From: Modicisalibacter luteus DSM 23508
Lineage (GTDB): Bacteria; Pseudomonadota; Gammaproteobacteria; Pseudomonadales; Halomonadaceae
Direction of reading: 5' to 3'
Assembly: GCF_000378505.1 (NCBI RefSeq)
Contig: NZ_KB899991.1
Coordinates: 1,602-65,601 of the forward strand
DNA: 64,000 nt
Shown here: positions 7,422 through 15,773 of the stretch, piece after piece
How positions within the stretch are numbered: the first letter of the stretch is position 1
How the letters are laid out: every line of letters begins with the position of its first letter
Notes under the pieces: generated by a model
Databases searched by the model: none
What the model saw: only the letters and a program-made list of their open reading frames with translations
What the model was told of the DNA's origin: nothing
Program-made: the position numbers and the translations under genes

Positions 7422-7784
7422 ATGCCATTGATCATGGGCATGAGCGTGCTGCTGGGCTGTCAGTTTCTGGGAGAGTTGTTATCCCGTGGCTTGGCCATTC
7501 CCGTACCAGGCCCGGTGCTTGGCATGGTCGTGTTATTGGTCGTTCTGTTGATTCTTGGACGTGTTCCTGATTCGCTTCGTCTCGCGGGCGAAGGACTGTT
7601 GCGGTACCTGACGCTACTGTTTGTGCCTGCCGGTGTAGGCCTGATGGTGCATTTCGAACTAATCAAGGCGGATTTCTGGGTACTGGGCATCACCTTGGTC
7701 TTGTCGACGGCGGTAACGCTGGCAGTGACTGGTAAGGTGTTGGACCGTTTGGCCAAGCGCTATGCCAAGGGGGTCGGCAAATGA
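7422..7784 (+). CDS. CidA/LrgA family holin-like membrane protein
   Basis: A 120-residue protein of four predicted membrane helices with the family signature GLAIPVPGPVLGMVVLL near residues 22-40 and the helix LLFVPAGVGLMVHF. CidA/LrgA proteins are holin-like and modulate murein hydrolase activity, lysis or export of small metabolites such as pyruvate. The start at 7422 is preferred because GGGGGAG lies nine bases upstream; an ATG 36 bases earlier has none. It overlaps the lrgB-type gene by four bases, so the two are translationally coupled, the standard lrgAB/cidAB arrangement. Confidence 0.9.
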   Translation: MPLIMGMSVLLGCQFLGELLSRGLAIPVPGPVLGMVVLLVVLLILGRVPDSLRLAGEGLLRYLTLLFVPAGVGLMVHFELIKADFWVLGITLVLSTAVTLAVTGKVLDRLAKRYAKGVGK

Positions 7785-8509
7785 ATTTGGCGGCGTTAGA
7801 CGCGCTGTGGGTATACCTGTCGGGAAATCCACTGCTTTCGTTATTGGCAACTCTGGTCGCTTTTACCTTGGCGACACGTATCAATCGCCTCGCCAAAGGC
7901 TCGCCTTTCGCACATCCCGTTATCGTCGCCATCGTTTTGCTGATAGGTTTTCTGCTCGTCACCGGTATCGATTATTCCACCTATTTCGAGGGAGCGCAGT
8001 TCATCCATTTCCTGCTTGGGCCAGCAACCGTAGCGTTGGCGATACCGCTATTCGATCATCGTGAGCGTGTCAGGCGTATGCTCGTGCCCATCGTCCTGGC
8101 CTGTTTGACTGGTATCGTGACTGCAGTGTCATCAACCTTGGCCATTGGTCTGGTACTGGGAGCGCGTCACGAGACGTTGCTGTCGATGGCGCCACGATCA
8201 GTGACATCACCCATTGCCATGGGCATTGCCGAGCAGATTGGCGGCATTCCTTCCTTGGCGGCGGGGCTCGTACTTCTGACCGGCTCGGTCGGGTGTGCGT
8301 TGGGGCCATGGCTATTTCGCCAGCTACGCATCGAGGATCCCAGTGTCCAGGGGTTTACGATGGGGTTGGCCGCTCATGGTTTTGGCACGGCGCAATCGTT
8401 TGCCTCGCTGGGGGCCATGGCTGGCGCCTTTGCGGGCTTGGCGATGGGGCTGACCGGCATGGTGACCGCGTTTATCTTGCCAATGGTCGTCAGCCTGTTC
8501 GGCCTTTGA
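7781..8509 (+). CDS. LrgB family membrane protein
   Basis: A 242-residue protein with about seven membrane helices. It contains the LrgB/CidB hallmarks FLLGPATVALAIPLF (residues about 72-86), TSPIAMGIAEQIGGIPSLAA and a glycine-rich AHGFGTAQSF segment near the C-terminus. It works with the adjacent CidA/LrgA protein as an antiholin/holin-type or metabolite export pair. The gene starts inside the end of the preceding gene. Length is normal for the family. Confidence 0.92.
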   Translation: MNLAALDALWVYLSGNPLLSLLATLVAFTLATRINRLAKGSPFAHPVIVAIVLLIGFLLVTGIDYSTYFEGAQFIHFLLGPATVALAIPLFDHRERVRRMLVPIVLACLTGIVTAVSSTLAIGLVLGARHETLLSMAPRSVTSPIAMGIAEQIGGIPSLAAGLVLLTGSVGCALGPWLFRQLRIEDPSVQGFTMGLAAHGFGTAQSFASLGAMAGAFAGLAMGLTGMVTAFILPMVVSLFGL

Positions 8510-8630
8510 ACGACCCTGGTAATGGTTCCCGCTCGTTGAAAGTCCATGATGTGACACCCTCAATCAACGGCTACGCTCCAGAAAGAACAGCCAACCAGTC
8601 AGCCTGACGGACTCGCAGGCGGGAGGCACG

Positions 8631-8804
8631 ATGTGGAGCGTCATCAAGTCGGTATTGGCCGCTTTCTTCGGTGTACAGAAAGAGCAGCAGCGTCAGCACG
8701 ACTTCAATCAAGGAAAGCCGATGGCATTCATCGCAACTGGGATTGTGCTCGCCGTGGTACTGGTCGTCGCTGTTTTTCTAGTCGCAACCGTAGCATCTCG
8801 GTAA
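8631..8804 (+). CDS. DUF2970 family small membrane protein
   Basis: A 57-residue frame starting MWSVIKSVLAAFFGVQKE with GGGAGG seven bases upstream. The N-terminal SVLAAFFGVQ...R..DF..GKP motif followed by one hydrophobic helix (FIATGIVLAVVLVVAVFLV) is the DUF2970 pattern. In gammaproteobacteria this small protein is typically encoded just upstream of cytochrome c oxidase genes, as here, where coxB follows 120 bases later. Its function is unknown; a role in oxidase assembly or membrane placement is only suggested by position. Confidence 0.82.
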   Translation: MWSVIKSVLAAFFGVQKEQQRQHDFNQGKPMAFIATGIVLAVVLVVAVFLVATVASR

Positions 8805-8927
8805 CCGGCGTTAATCTTTCGTCGGTAATGACCGCTAAATCACAGAGCTCTTCTATACTTTGACAAGCACGTCCTAATCTAGCTCTACCACTCGCTCCGG
8901 CTCATTAGAACAATCAAGGAGGAGTCG

Positions 8928-10046
8928 ATGCGCAAGACGTCTGTTCTAGCTGCCCTGGTTGCCGGGGTGGCCGGGTTCGAGCGCAACGCTCTGGCCAATG
9001 AATGGAACATGCCGGTCGGGGTGACGGAAGTCAGCCGTCACGTCTATGGCTTGCACATGACCATCTTCTGGATTTGTGTCGTGATTGGGGCCGTCGTGTT
9101 CAGCGTAATGTTCTATTCGCTGTTCCGTTACCGGCGGTCTAAAGGTGCAAAGGCGGCGAATTTTCATGAGCACACCACCGTCGAAATCTTCTGGACGGCC
9201 GTACCCCTGTTGATCCTTGTCGCCATGGCGATCCCTGCCACAGCCACCTTGCGCCATATGTACGATGCCACCGAAGCCGAGCTCGACGTGATGGTGACCG
9301 GGCATCAGTGGCGCTGGCATTACGATTATATCGGCGAGGACGTCAACTACTTCTCCAATCTGGCTACTCCGCGGGAACAGATCGACGGAACGCAGGCCAA
9401 GGATGCCAACTATTTGCTGGAAGTCGATCAACCTCTCGTGCTCCCGGTGGAGCGTAAGGTGAGGCTCTTGATGACCTCGTCGGACGTTATCCACTCCTGG
9501 TGGGTGCCCGACCTGGCCGTAAAGAAGGATGCCATTCCCGGGTTCGTCAATGAAGCCTGGACGCGTATCGATGAGCCGGGAATCTACCGTGGTCAATGTG
9601 CCGAACTGTGCGGTAAGGATCATGCGTTCATGCCAGTGGTCGTTCACGCCATGGCTCAGGACGAGTTCGATACCTGGCTGGCCGAACGCAAGCAGGAGGC
9701 TGCCGCGGCGGCGAGCGGTGTTGACCGCAACTGGACCTTGCCGGAGCTAATGGAACGTGGTGAGCAAGTCTATGGCTCCATTTGTGCGTCCTGCCATCAA
9801 CCCGAGGGGCAAGGCCTGCCGCCGACGTTCCCGGCGCTGGCGAACAACCAGGCCCTGCTGGACGATCTCGAGCACCATATCGATACCGTCGTCAACGGTG
9901 TTGCCGGTACGCCCATGCCGGCTTTCAGTGGCACGTTGAATGCCGTGGACATCGCGGCCGTGATCACATATGAGCGTAATGCCTGGGGTAACGACACCGG
10001 CGATATCGTCCAGCCGTCGGCCATCCAGGCGCAACTCTCACCCTAG
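8928..10046 (+). CDS. coxB: Cytochrome c oxidase subunit II with fused cytochrome c domain
   Basis: A 372-residue subunit of an aa3-type oxidase. It has a signal peptide, two membrane helices (about 45-65 and 90-110), a cupredoxin domain with the CuA ligands in GQCAELCGKDHAFM (two Cys, Glu, His, Met) and the electron-entry motif VTGHQWRWHYDY. A C-terminal cytochrome c domain carries CASCH (heme attachment) and a PMPAF Met ligand. The fusion makes this a caa3-type subunit that carries its own electron donor. AAGGAGGAG lies just ahead of the ATG. It is the first large gene of the oxidase operon. Confidence 0.96.
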   Translation: MRKTSVLAALVAGVAGFERNALANEWNMPVGVTEVSRHVYGLHMTIFWICVVIGAVVFSVMFYSLFRYRRSKGAKAANFHEHTTVEIFWTAVPLLILVAMAIPATATLRHMYDATEAELDVMVTGHQWRWHYDYIGEDVNYFSNLATPREQIDGTQAKDANYLLEVDQPLVLPVERKVRLLMTSSDVIHSWWVPDLAVKKDAIPGFVNEAWTRIDEPGIYRGQCAELCGKDHAFMPVVVHAMAQDEFDTWLAERKQEAAAAASGVDRNWTLPELMERGEQVYGSICASCHQPEGQGLPPTFPALANNQALLDDLEHHIDTVVNGVAGTPMPAFSGTLNAVDIAAVITYERNAWGNDTGDIVQPSAIQAQLSP

Positions 10047-10094
10047 GATTTTTTCGATCCGCTGCATGGCATATCCAATCCGGGAGGAGACGTC

Positions 10095-11729
10095 ATGGCC
10101 CCCAAGATACCCCCCAAGGCAAGGCTCGAACATAGCGAGAGCGTCACGGGCGGTGCCGCGGTCGATGAACATGAGCATCATCCGAGTGGTCCGCTACGTT
10201 GGTTGCTGACAACCAACCACAAGGAAATCGGCACGCTTTATCTGATTTTTTCACTGACCATGTTCTTGATCGGCGGCGTAATGGCGCTGGTGATTCGGGT
10301 GGAACTTTTTCAGCCTGGACTGCAGTTGGTCAGGCCCGAATTCTTCAACCAGATGACAACCATGCATGGTTTGATCATGGTGTTTGGTGCCGTGATGCCA
10401 GGGTTCGTCGGGCTTGCCAACTGGATGGTGCCGCTACAAATCGGTGCGCCGGACATGGCACTTCCGCGGCTCAACAACTTCAGCTTTTGGCTACTGCCGG
10501 TGGCTTTCCTTCTGCTGCTGTCGACCTTGCTGATGCCGGGTGGCGGGCCGAATTTCGGCTGGACGTTCTATGCGCCGCTCTCGACCACATATTCACCACC
10601 TTCGACGACCTTCTTCATCTTGTCCCTGCACATGGCCGGCATCAGCTCGATTCTTGGTGCAATCAATATCATCGCGACCATCCTGAATCTGCGTGCCCCA
10701 GGCATGCGGTTAATGGACATGACGCTGTTCGTTTGGACCTGGCTGATTACTGCTTTCCTCTTGATCGCCGTCATGCCGGTGTTGGCAGGGGTGATCACCA
10801 TGATGTTAATGGACATAAACTTCGGAACCAGTTTCTTTAACGCGGCCGGTGGTGGCGACCCGGTGTTGTTCCAGCATCTTTTCTGGTTCTTCGGGCATCC
10901 CGAGGTCTACATCATGATCCTGCCAGCCTTTGGCATCATTTCGATAATCGTGCCGACCTTCGCCCGTAAGCCATTATTCGGCTATGCCTCGATGGTATAT
11001 GCCACAGCGTCCATTGCCATCCTGTCCTTCCTCGTTTGGGCGCATCATATGTTCTCGGTAGGGCTGCCGCTCATCGCTGAACTGTTCTTCATGTATACGA
11101 CGATGTTGATCGCAGTGCCTACCGGGGTGAAAGTCTTCAACTGGATCACGACCCTGTTCCGTGGCTCGATTACCTTCGAGACGCCCATGCTGTTTTCTCT
11201 GGCATTTATCGTGCTGTTCACCATCGGGGGCTTTTCGGGCCTGATGTTGGCCATCGCGCCTGCGGATTTCCAGTATCACGACACCTACTTCGTGGTGGCG
11301 CATTTCCACTATGTGCTTGTCCCTGGCGCTGTCTTCTCGATCATGGCGGCCGTCTACTACTGGCTGCCCAAGTGGACTGGCCACTACCCGGATGAGCGCA
11401 TCGGGCGCTGGCACTTCTGGCTGTCGGTAATCGGGGTCAACCTGTTGTTCTTTCCGATGCATTTCGCCGGTCTGGCGGGGATGCCGCGGCGCATTCCCGA
11501 CTATGCGTTGCAATTCGCCGACTTCAACATGGCTTCAAGCATCGGAGGCTTCCTGTTTGGCTTTTCGCAGTTGCTGTTCGTCTGGGTCGTCATCAAGTGC
11601 GTAAGGGGGGGCGAGACGGCGCCGGCCAAAGCGTGGGATGGCGCCACTGACCTGGAGTGGAGCGTGCCGAGTCCGGCGCCGCTGCATACCTTCGAAACAC
11701 CGCCGGATCTTCGTCGAGTCGCAGGCTGA
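10095..11729 (+). CDS. coxA: Cytochrome c oxidase subunit I
   Basis: A 544-residue, 12-helix heme-copper oxidase catalytic subunit. Visible ligands are the low-spin heme a His in MHGLIMVFGAVMPG, the CuB His and cross-linked Tyr in FGHPEVYIMILPAFG, the CuB pair in WAHHMFSVG, and the heme a3/a histidines in VAHFHYVLVPG. The D- and K-channel glutamate/tyrosine region resembles A-type oxidases. GGGAGGAG precedes the start. It lies 48 bases after coxB in the same operon and reduces O2 to water while pumping protons. Confidence 0.97.
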   Translation: MAPKIPPKARLEHSESVTGGAAVDEHEHHPSGPLRWLLTTNHKEIGTLYLIFSLTMFLIGGVMALVIRVELFQPGLQLVRPEFFNQMTTMHGLIMVFGAVMPGFVGLANWMVPLQIGAPDMALPRLNNFSFWLLPVAFLLLLSTLLMPGGGPNFGWTFYAPLSTTYSPPSTTFFILSLHMAGISSILGAINIIATILNLRAPGMRLMDMTLFVWTWLITAFLLIAVMPVLAGVITMMLMDINFGTSFFNAAGGGDPVLFQHLFWFFGHPEVYIMILPAFGIISIIVPTFARKPLFGYASMVYATASIAILSFLVWAHHMFSVGLPLIAELFFMYTTMLIAVPTGVKVFNWITTLFRGSITFETPMLFSLAFIVLFTIGGFSGLMLAIAPADFQYHDTYFVVAHFHYVLVPGAVFSIMAAVYYWLPKWTGHYPDERIGRWHFWLSVIGVNLLFFPMHFAGLAGMPRRIPDYALQFADFNMASSIGGFLFGFSQLLFVWVVIKCVRGGETAPAKAWDGATDLEWSVPSPAPLHTFETPPDLRRVAG

Positions 11730-11765
11730 CGCGTTGTCGTCGGCGCTGAGCGGCAGGAGGCAGTC

Positions 11766-12329
11766 ATGACACCGGTACAACGCACTGTCACCAAGACGCT
11801 GGTGGCGCTGGTAGCGATGGTCGGGTTCACCATCGCGCTGGTACCGCTTTACGACGTGTTCTGCCAAATAACAGGGCTCAATGGGCGTGCGGCCAGTGAG
11901 CCCAAGGCTTTTGCCAGTGGTAACGTCGATGAGTCGCGCTACGTGACGGTGCAGTTCATTACCCGTAAGGGCAGCGGACTGCCTTGGCGGCTGGAAGCGT
12001 TGGATAACCAGATTCGTGTGCATCCTGGCCAAGCCTATGAGGTGGATTTCGTATTCACCAATTACGGCAAGGTGGCCTATCGCGGCAGAGCCGTGCCCAG
12101 TATCAGTCCGGGCGAGGCGTCACTTCATCTTCGTAAGGTGACCTGCTTCTGCTTCCAGGAGCAGCGCCTCGAGGCGGGCGAACGGGTTCAGCTCCCCATG
12201 GTCTTCCAGCTTTCACGCGACCTTCCCGAGAGCGTCCATACCGTGACGCTCGCCTATACCCTCTATCCGATCACAGATCATATGGCCGCCAGCAATAACG
12301 GGGCGATCAGCCAAGGAGGCGACGCATGA
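11766..12329 (+). CDS. ctaG: Cytochrome c oxidase assembly protein (CuB insertion)
   Basis: A 187-residue Cox11/CtaG-type copper chaperone. One N-terminal membrane anchor (VALVAMVGFTIALVPLYDVFC) is followed by a periplasmic immunoglobulin-like domain with the copper-binding KVTCFCFQEQ motif and the conserved PSISPGEASLH stretch. It delivers copper to the CuB site of subunit I. AGGAGG stands six bases before the ATG. Its stop overlaps the start of coxC by four bases (ATGA), so the two are translated together. Confidence 0.95.
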   Translation: MTPVQRTVTKTLVALVAMVGFTIALVPLYDVFCQITGLNGRAASEPKAFASGNVDESRYVTVQFITRKGSGLPWRLEALDNQIRVHPGQAYEVDFVFTNYGKVAYRGRAVPSISPGEASLHLRKVTCFCFQEQRLEAGERVQLPMVFQLSRDLPESVHTVTLAYTLYPITDHMAASNNGAISQGGDA

Positions 12330-13186
12330 GTGGAGGCAGCTATTACGTTCCCGCCAGCAGTAAATGGCCGGTACTGGCCGGGCTAGCGCTGGGACTATTC
12401 ATGATCGGCACGGGCGTCTGGTTGGTCTTCGATCAGGCCAGCTACCTGGTCGCTCTCGGGGCGTTGGCGATCGTCACGGTGATGGCCTTGTGGTTTCGCG
12501 ATGTTGTGAGGGAATCGCAGAGCGGGCTCTACGATGAACAGATGGACCGCTCCTTTCGCTGGGGCATGGGCTGGTTCATCTTTTCCGAAGTGATGTTCTT
12601 CGCCGCATTCTTCGGCGCGCTGTTCTACGTTCGGGTGTTTGCCGTGCCATGGCTCGACGGTGAAGGCGCCAAGGGCGTCAGCGCTCTGTTATGGCCAGAC
12701 TTCGTGGCCAGTTGGCCACTCATGAACCCACCTGACAGCAGTGTTGCCGGCCCGCGTGAAGTGGCCGACCCCTGGCAACTCCCGTTAGTCAATACGCTGT
12801 TTCTGGTGGTGTCCAGCATCACGCTGACGATCGCCCATGAGGGGCTGAAAGAAGGCTACCGGGACAGTGCCCGTAACTGCCTGGCAGTGACGATAGTCCT
12901 TGGTATCTGCTTTCTGTTCGTGCAGGGATTGGAGTACTACGAAGCCTACCATCACCTGGGCATTACGCTGCAGGCCGGTATCTATGGTGCGACGTTCTTC
13001 CTGCTGACAGGATTTCATGGCGCTCACGTAACCGTTGGCGCAACGATACTTATCGTCATGCTCTGGCGGTTGCGTCGAGGACATTTCACTCCTGACAACC
13101 ACTTCGGGTTCGAGGCGGCAGCCTGGTACTGGCATTTCGTCGATGTGGTCTGGATCGGCTTATTCCTGTTCGTCTATGTCTTTTGA
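12326..13186 (+). CDS. coxC: Cytochrome c oxidase subunit III
   Basis: A 286-residue, seven-helix subunit III. Family marks are FRWGMGWFIFSEVMFFAAFFGALFY in helix III, GLEYYEAYHHLGITLQAGIYGATFFLLTGFHGAHV and the C-terminal FEAAAWYWHFVDVVWIGLFLFVYV. It stabilises the catalytic core. It starts within the ctaG stop codon. An insertion of about 40 residues after the third helix (GEGAKGVSALLWPDF...) is common in proteobacterial members. It is followed directly by a convergent small gene. Confidence 0.96.
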   Translation: MSGGSYYVPASSKWPVLAGLALGLFMIGTGVWLVFDQASYLVALGALAIVTVMALWFRDVVRESQSGLYDEQMDRSFRWGMGWFIFSEVMFFAAFFGALFYVRVFAVPWLDGEGAKGVSALLWPDFVASWPLMNPPDSSVAGPREVADPWQLPLVNTLFLVVSSITLTIAHEGLKEGYRDSARNCLAVTIVLGICFLFVQGLEYYEAYHHLGITLQAGIYGATFFLLTGFHGAHVTVGATILIVMLWRLRRGHFTPDNHFGFEAAAWYWHFVDVVWIGLFLFVYVF

Positions 13187-13192
13187 CGTGAT

Positions 13193-13390
13193 TCAGACGG
13201 GGCCGGCTAGTTCACCGAAGTAGAAGCCGTAAACCAGTAGGGCGACCAGCACGATGGCCAGGGTGACCCGGACCTTGAGCGAGACCAGCAAGCGCCGTGA
13301 TCGGCTGTCGTCACGCAGCAGGAAACCGGCACCGACAAGCAGGCTGATGAGCATGGCAAGAAACACGACGGCAATCAGGACTTTGATCAT
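13193..13390 (-). CDS. DUF2909 family small two-helix membrane protein
   Basis: A 65-residue protein of two membrane helices (MIKVLIAVVFLAMLISLLVG and VRVTLAIVLVALLVYGFYF) separated by the basic stretch RDDSRSRRLL. This matches the small DUF2909/twin-helix proteins found inside cytochrome oxidase clusters. It runs against the operon: it ends seven bases after the coxC stop, and its start is only about 16 bases from the SURF1 start. A longer N-terminal frame exists but runs into the SURF1 region without a ribosome site. Function unknown. Confidence 0.75.
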   Translation of the reverse strand: MIKVLIAVVFLAMLISLLVGAGFLLRDDSRSRRLLVSLKVRVTLAIVLVALLVYGFYFGELAGPV

Positions 13391-13406
13391 GGGAGGTTTC
13401 CGCAAC

Positions 13407-14120
13407 GTGGTCATGTTCAGTTCAAACAAGCCTGCGTACGGCGTCAAGTGGCAAAGCCTCTGGTGGGGATTCTGGAGTCTGATTATCGTGCTGGGCCTTT
13501 GCCTGGGAGCCTGGCAATGGCACCGGGCCGAGGAGAAGCGAGCCTACCTGGCTACGCTGGCCGATGCCCCAGTGCTGTACTCGCCGCAGCAACCGCCGCC
13601 CGAGGGGGCTCAAGTTCATCTACAAGGTCGCTTCTTGCCACAGGAGACTCGTTTTCTCGACAACCGGGTCCGAGAGGGACGGGTCGGGGTAGCCGTACTG
13701 ACGCCCCTGGTGGATTCCCAGGGTCGCTGGTGGCTGGTCGATCGGGGATTCGTACCCACCGGGCCCTATCGGCTTGACCCTGACGTGGAAACGCCGGCGG
13801 GCCCGGTAGAAATCACGGGGCAATGGCAGATGGCTGGCGATACGTCGCTCTTGTTCGGCCCTAACCAGGAAGGGCGGCGACTGCAACGCATCGAGCTGGC
13901 TGCCTGGCAAGGGGTGTCCCGCTTTGCCTACGCTGGTTGGGTACACCAGGCCGAAGGTGACGGGGCATATGCCGCTTGGTGGACCCCCAACGTGATGCCG
14001 CCGTCACGGCATGTGGCGTATGCCGTGCAGTGGTGGCTGCTGGCGGTGGCTGCTGCTGCAGTGATGTGGTTCGGCAAGCGTCATGTTTCGCCTCGGCTAC
14101 CCTGGGAGAGTACGCCATGA
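13407..14120 (+). CDS. SURF1 family oxidase assembly protein
   Basis: A 237-residue protein with N- and C-terminal membrane helices (WWGFWSLIIVLGLCLGAWQWHRA and VQWWLLAVAAAAVMWF) enclosing a periplasmic domain. The motif GxWQWxRAxEK and the central GRFLPQETRFLDNR are typical of SURF1/Shy1, which helps insert heme a into subunit I. Start choice: GGGAGG at 13391-13396 is ten bases from the GTG at 13407; an ATG at 13413 is the alternative. It overlaps the next gene by four bases. Confidence 0.9.
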   Translation: MVMFSSNKPAYGVKWQSLWWGFWSLIIVLGLCLGAWQWHRAEEKRAYLATLADAPVLYSPQQPPPEGAQVHLQGRFLPQETRFLDNRVREGRVGVAVLTPLVDSQGRWWLVDRGFVPTGPYRLDPDVETPAGPVEITGQWQMAGDTSLLFGPNQEGRRLQRIELAAWQGVSRFAYAGWVHQAEGDGAYAAWWTPNVMPPSRHVAYAVQWWLLAVAAAAVMWFGKRHVSPRLPWESTP

Positions 14121-14653
14121 CACTGCGTATCAGTCACGCAGGGCGGCAGCGTCTCAAGCTGCTGGCGCTGATTGGGCTATTTATAGGGCCGCTCATCGTG
14201 GCCTGGAGCATGGTCGAGTGGCGTGTAGGCATTCCCAACGAACGCGTGGCCAATGGGCGTTTGATGCCTGCATTACCCAATCTCGAGGAGTGGCCATTAT
14301 CGGCGCCAGTGCCTGCGGTCGGTACGTTTGACTGGGTGTTGGCGTATGACTGTGAAGTGGATTGTTTGGCCGTTGCCGACCGCTGGTGGCGCCTGCACCG
14401 CGCGTTGGGGCGAGAAGCGCCACGGCTGACCAGGGTGCGCTTCGGTGGGCAGGCCGATGCGTTGCCTGGTGAGGTGCTCAGCCAATGGCGCGTGCGCCCT
14501 GCATGGAGCCGGGAGGACTCGTTGTGGTTGATCGATCCTGAGGGCCGAGTGGTGCTGAGCTACCGACCGCATCATGAGGCCGAGGATGTTCTGGAGGACT
14601 TGCGGCACTTGCTGAAGATGAATCCGCAGCCTGCCTTGGCTACCAGGGAATGA
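14117..14653 (+). CDS. Cytochrome oxidase operon membrane protein with thioredoxin-like domain
   Basis: A 178-residue protein that starts in the SURF1 stop codon. It has one N-terminal membrane helix (LLALIGLFIGPLIVAWSMVEW) and a periplasmic domain ending in WLIDPEGRVVLSYRP, the beta strand-turn of Sco/thioredoxin-like folds. The CxxC-like pair CEVDC could bind copper or do thiol chemistry, though spacing differs from Sco. Orthologues in Pseudomonas lie between SURF1 and ctaA and are annotated only as transmembrane or hypothetical. An assembly role is inferred from position. Confidence 0.75.
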   Translation: MTLRISHAGRQRLKLLALIGLFIGPLIVAWSMVEWRVGIPNERVANGRLMPALPNLEEWPLSAPVPAVGTFDWVLAYDCEVDCLAVADRWWRLHRALGREAPRLTRVRFGGQADALPGEVLSQWRVRPAWSREDSLWLIDPEGRVVLSYRPHHEAEDVLEDLRHLLKMNPQPALATRE

Positions 14654-14708
14654 GCTGTGCCAGGAGACGATGACTGACAGGGAAGACGGCTGAAGAGGAG
14701 CGACAGCA

Positions 14709-15773
14709 ATGGAAGCTGTGCAAACCAGAATGCGTCTGGCCAAGGCCTTGAGTCTGTTGGGTGTGGTCGTGGCTTTCGGGGTGATCATGATGGGCGCCTG
14801 GACACGATTGGAGGACGCCGGCCTGGGGTGCCCTGACTGGCCGGGCTGTTATGGTCATATGCTAGTTCCCGACAGCGCCACGGCGTTGGCTCGCTTTCCC
14901 CACGCTCCCCTCGATGCCGGCAAGGCCTGGTTCGAAATGGTTCATCGTTATCTAGCTGGTGGTCTTGGCCTGTTGGTCCTTGGGCTGGCCTGGCTTGCCT
15001 GGAGACTACGCCATGTGCCTGGTTATCCCGTGCGCATCAGTCTGGTATTGCTGGTGTTGATCATACTGCAAGGAGCGTTCGGTGCGTTTACGGTGACGCT
15101 ACGTCTCTGGCCTCAAGTCGTCACCCTGCATCTTATTGGCGGCATGAGCATTATGCTGCTGTTTCTGTGGCTGCACTTGCGGCAGCGTCAGATCGTCTCT
15201 CAGCCATGGTGGTCAGCCAGGTTGGCCCGCTTGTCCTGGCCGGGCGGATTGTGGTTGTTTGCGATCGCGATACTGGCAGGGCAGTTGATGCTGGGTGGCT
15301 GGACATCAAGCAATTATGCCGGTATCGCCTGCCAAGGCGTTCCCTCGTGCAACGGCCTATGGTGGCCTTCGATGGATTGGGGCGAAGGCTTTCATTTGAC
15401 CCAGTCGATTGGCCCGAGTTACTTGCATGGCAAGCTGCACGCAGAAGCCCGCACGGCTATTCATATGGCACACCGCCTTGGGGCGGTACTGCTGGGGATC
15501 TCGTTGCTAATGCTGATGTGGCGTTACCGACACGATGCTACTTTGCGGCCGTTTGTTGGGCTAGTGATAGGGGCATACGCTCTTCAGGCCGGGTTGGGAA
15601 TCGCCAATGTGCTGTTCTGGTTGCCGTTGGGGTTGGCACTGGCGCATACCGCGGGTGCGGCGTTGCTGGTGCTGGCAATGACAGCTGCAGTATGGCGAGC
15701 AGCTAGCCGGCCCCGTAGTCTATTGACACGCCCTCCCGGAATCGAACCGGAAAAGGAATGGGTCAATGCGTGA
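14709..15773 (+). CDS. ctaA: Heme A synthase
   Basis: A 354-residue, eight-helix membrane enzyme of the COX15/CtaA family that oxidises the C8 methyl of heme O to give heme A. Markers are GAWTRLEDAGLGCPDWPGCYG in the first loop, FEMVHRYLAGGLGL (heme-ligating His), TLHLIGGMSIM and the repeat-half counterpart IHMAHRLGAVLLG. Paired cysteines (GIACQGVPSCNG) sit in the second periplasmic loop as in the family. GAGGAG stands ten bases ahead of the ATG. It overlaps ctaB by eight bases. Confidence 0.95.
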   Translation: MEAVQTRMRLAKALSLLGVVVAFGVIMMGAWTRLEDAGLGCPDWPGCYGHMLVPDSATALARFPHAPLDAGKAWFEMVHRYLAGGLGLLVLGLAWLAWRLRHVPGYPVRISLVLLVLIILQGAFGAFTVTLRLWPQVVTLHLIGGMSIMLLFLWLHLRQRQIVSQPWWSARLARLSWPGGLWLFAIAILAGQLMLGGWTSSNYAGIACQGVPSCNGLWWPSMDWGEGFHLTQSIGPSYLHGKLHAEARTAIHMAHRLGAVLLGISLLMLMWRYRHDATLRPFVGLVIGAYALQAGLGIANVLFWLPLGLALAHTAGAALLVLAMTAAVWRAASRPRSLLTRPPGIEPEKEWVNA

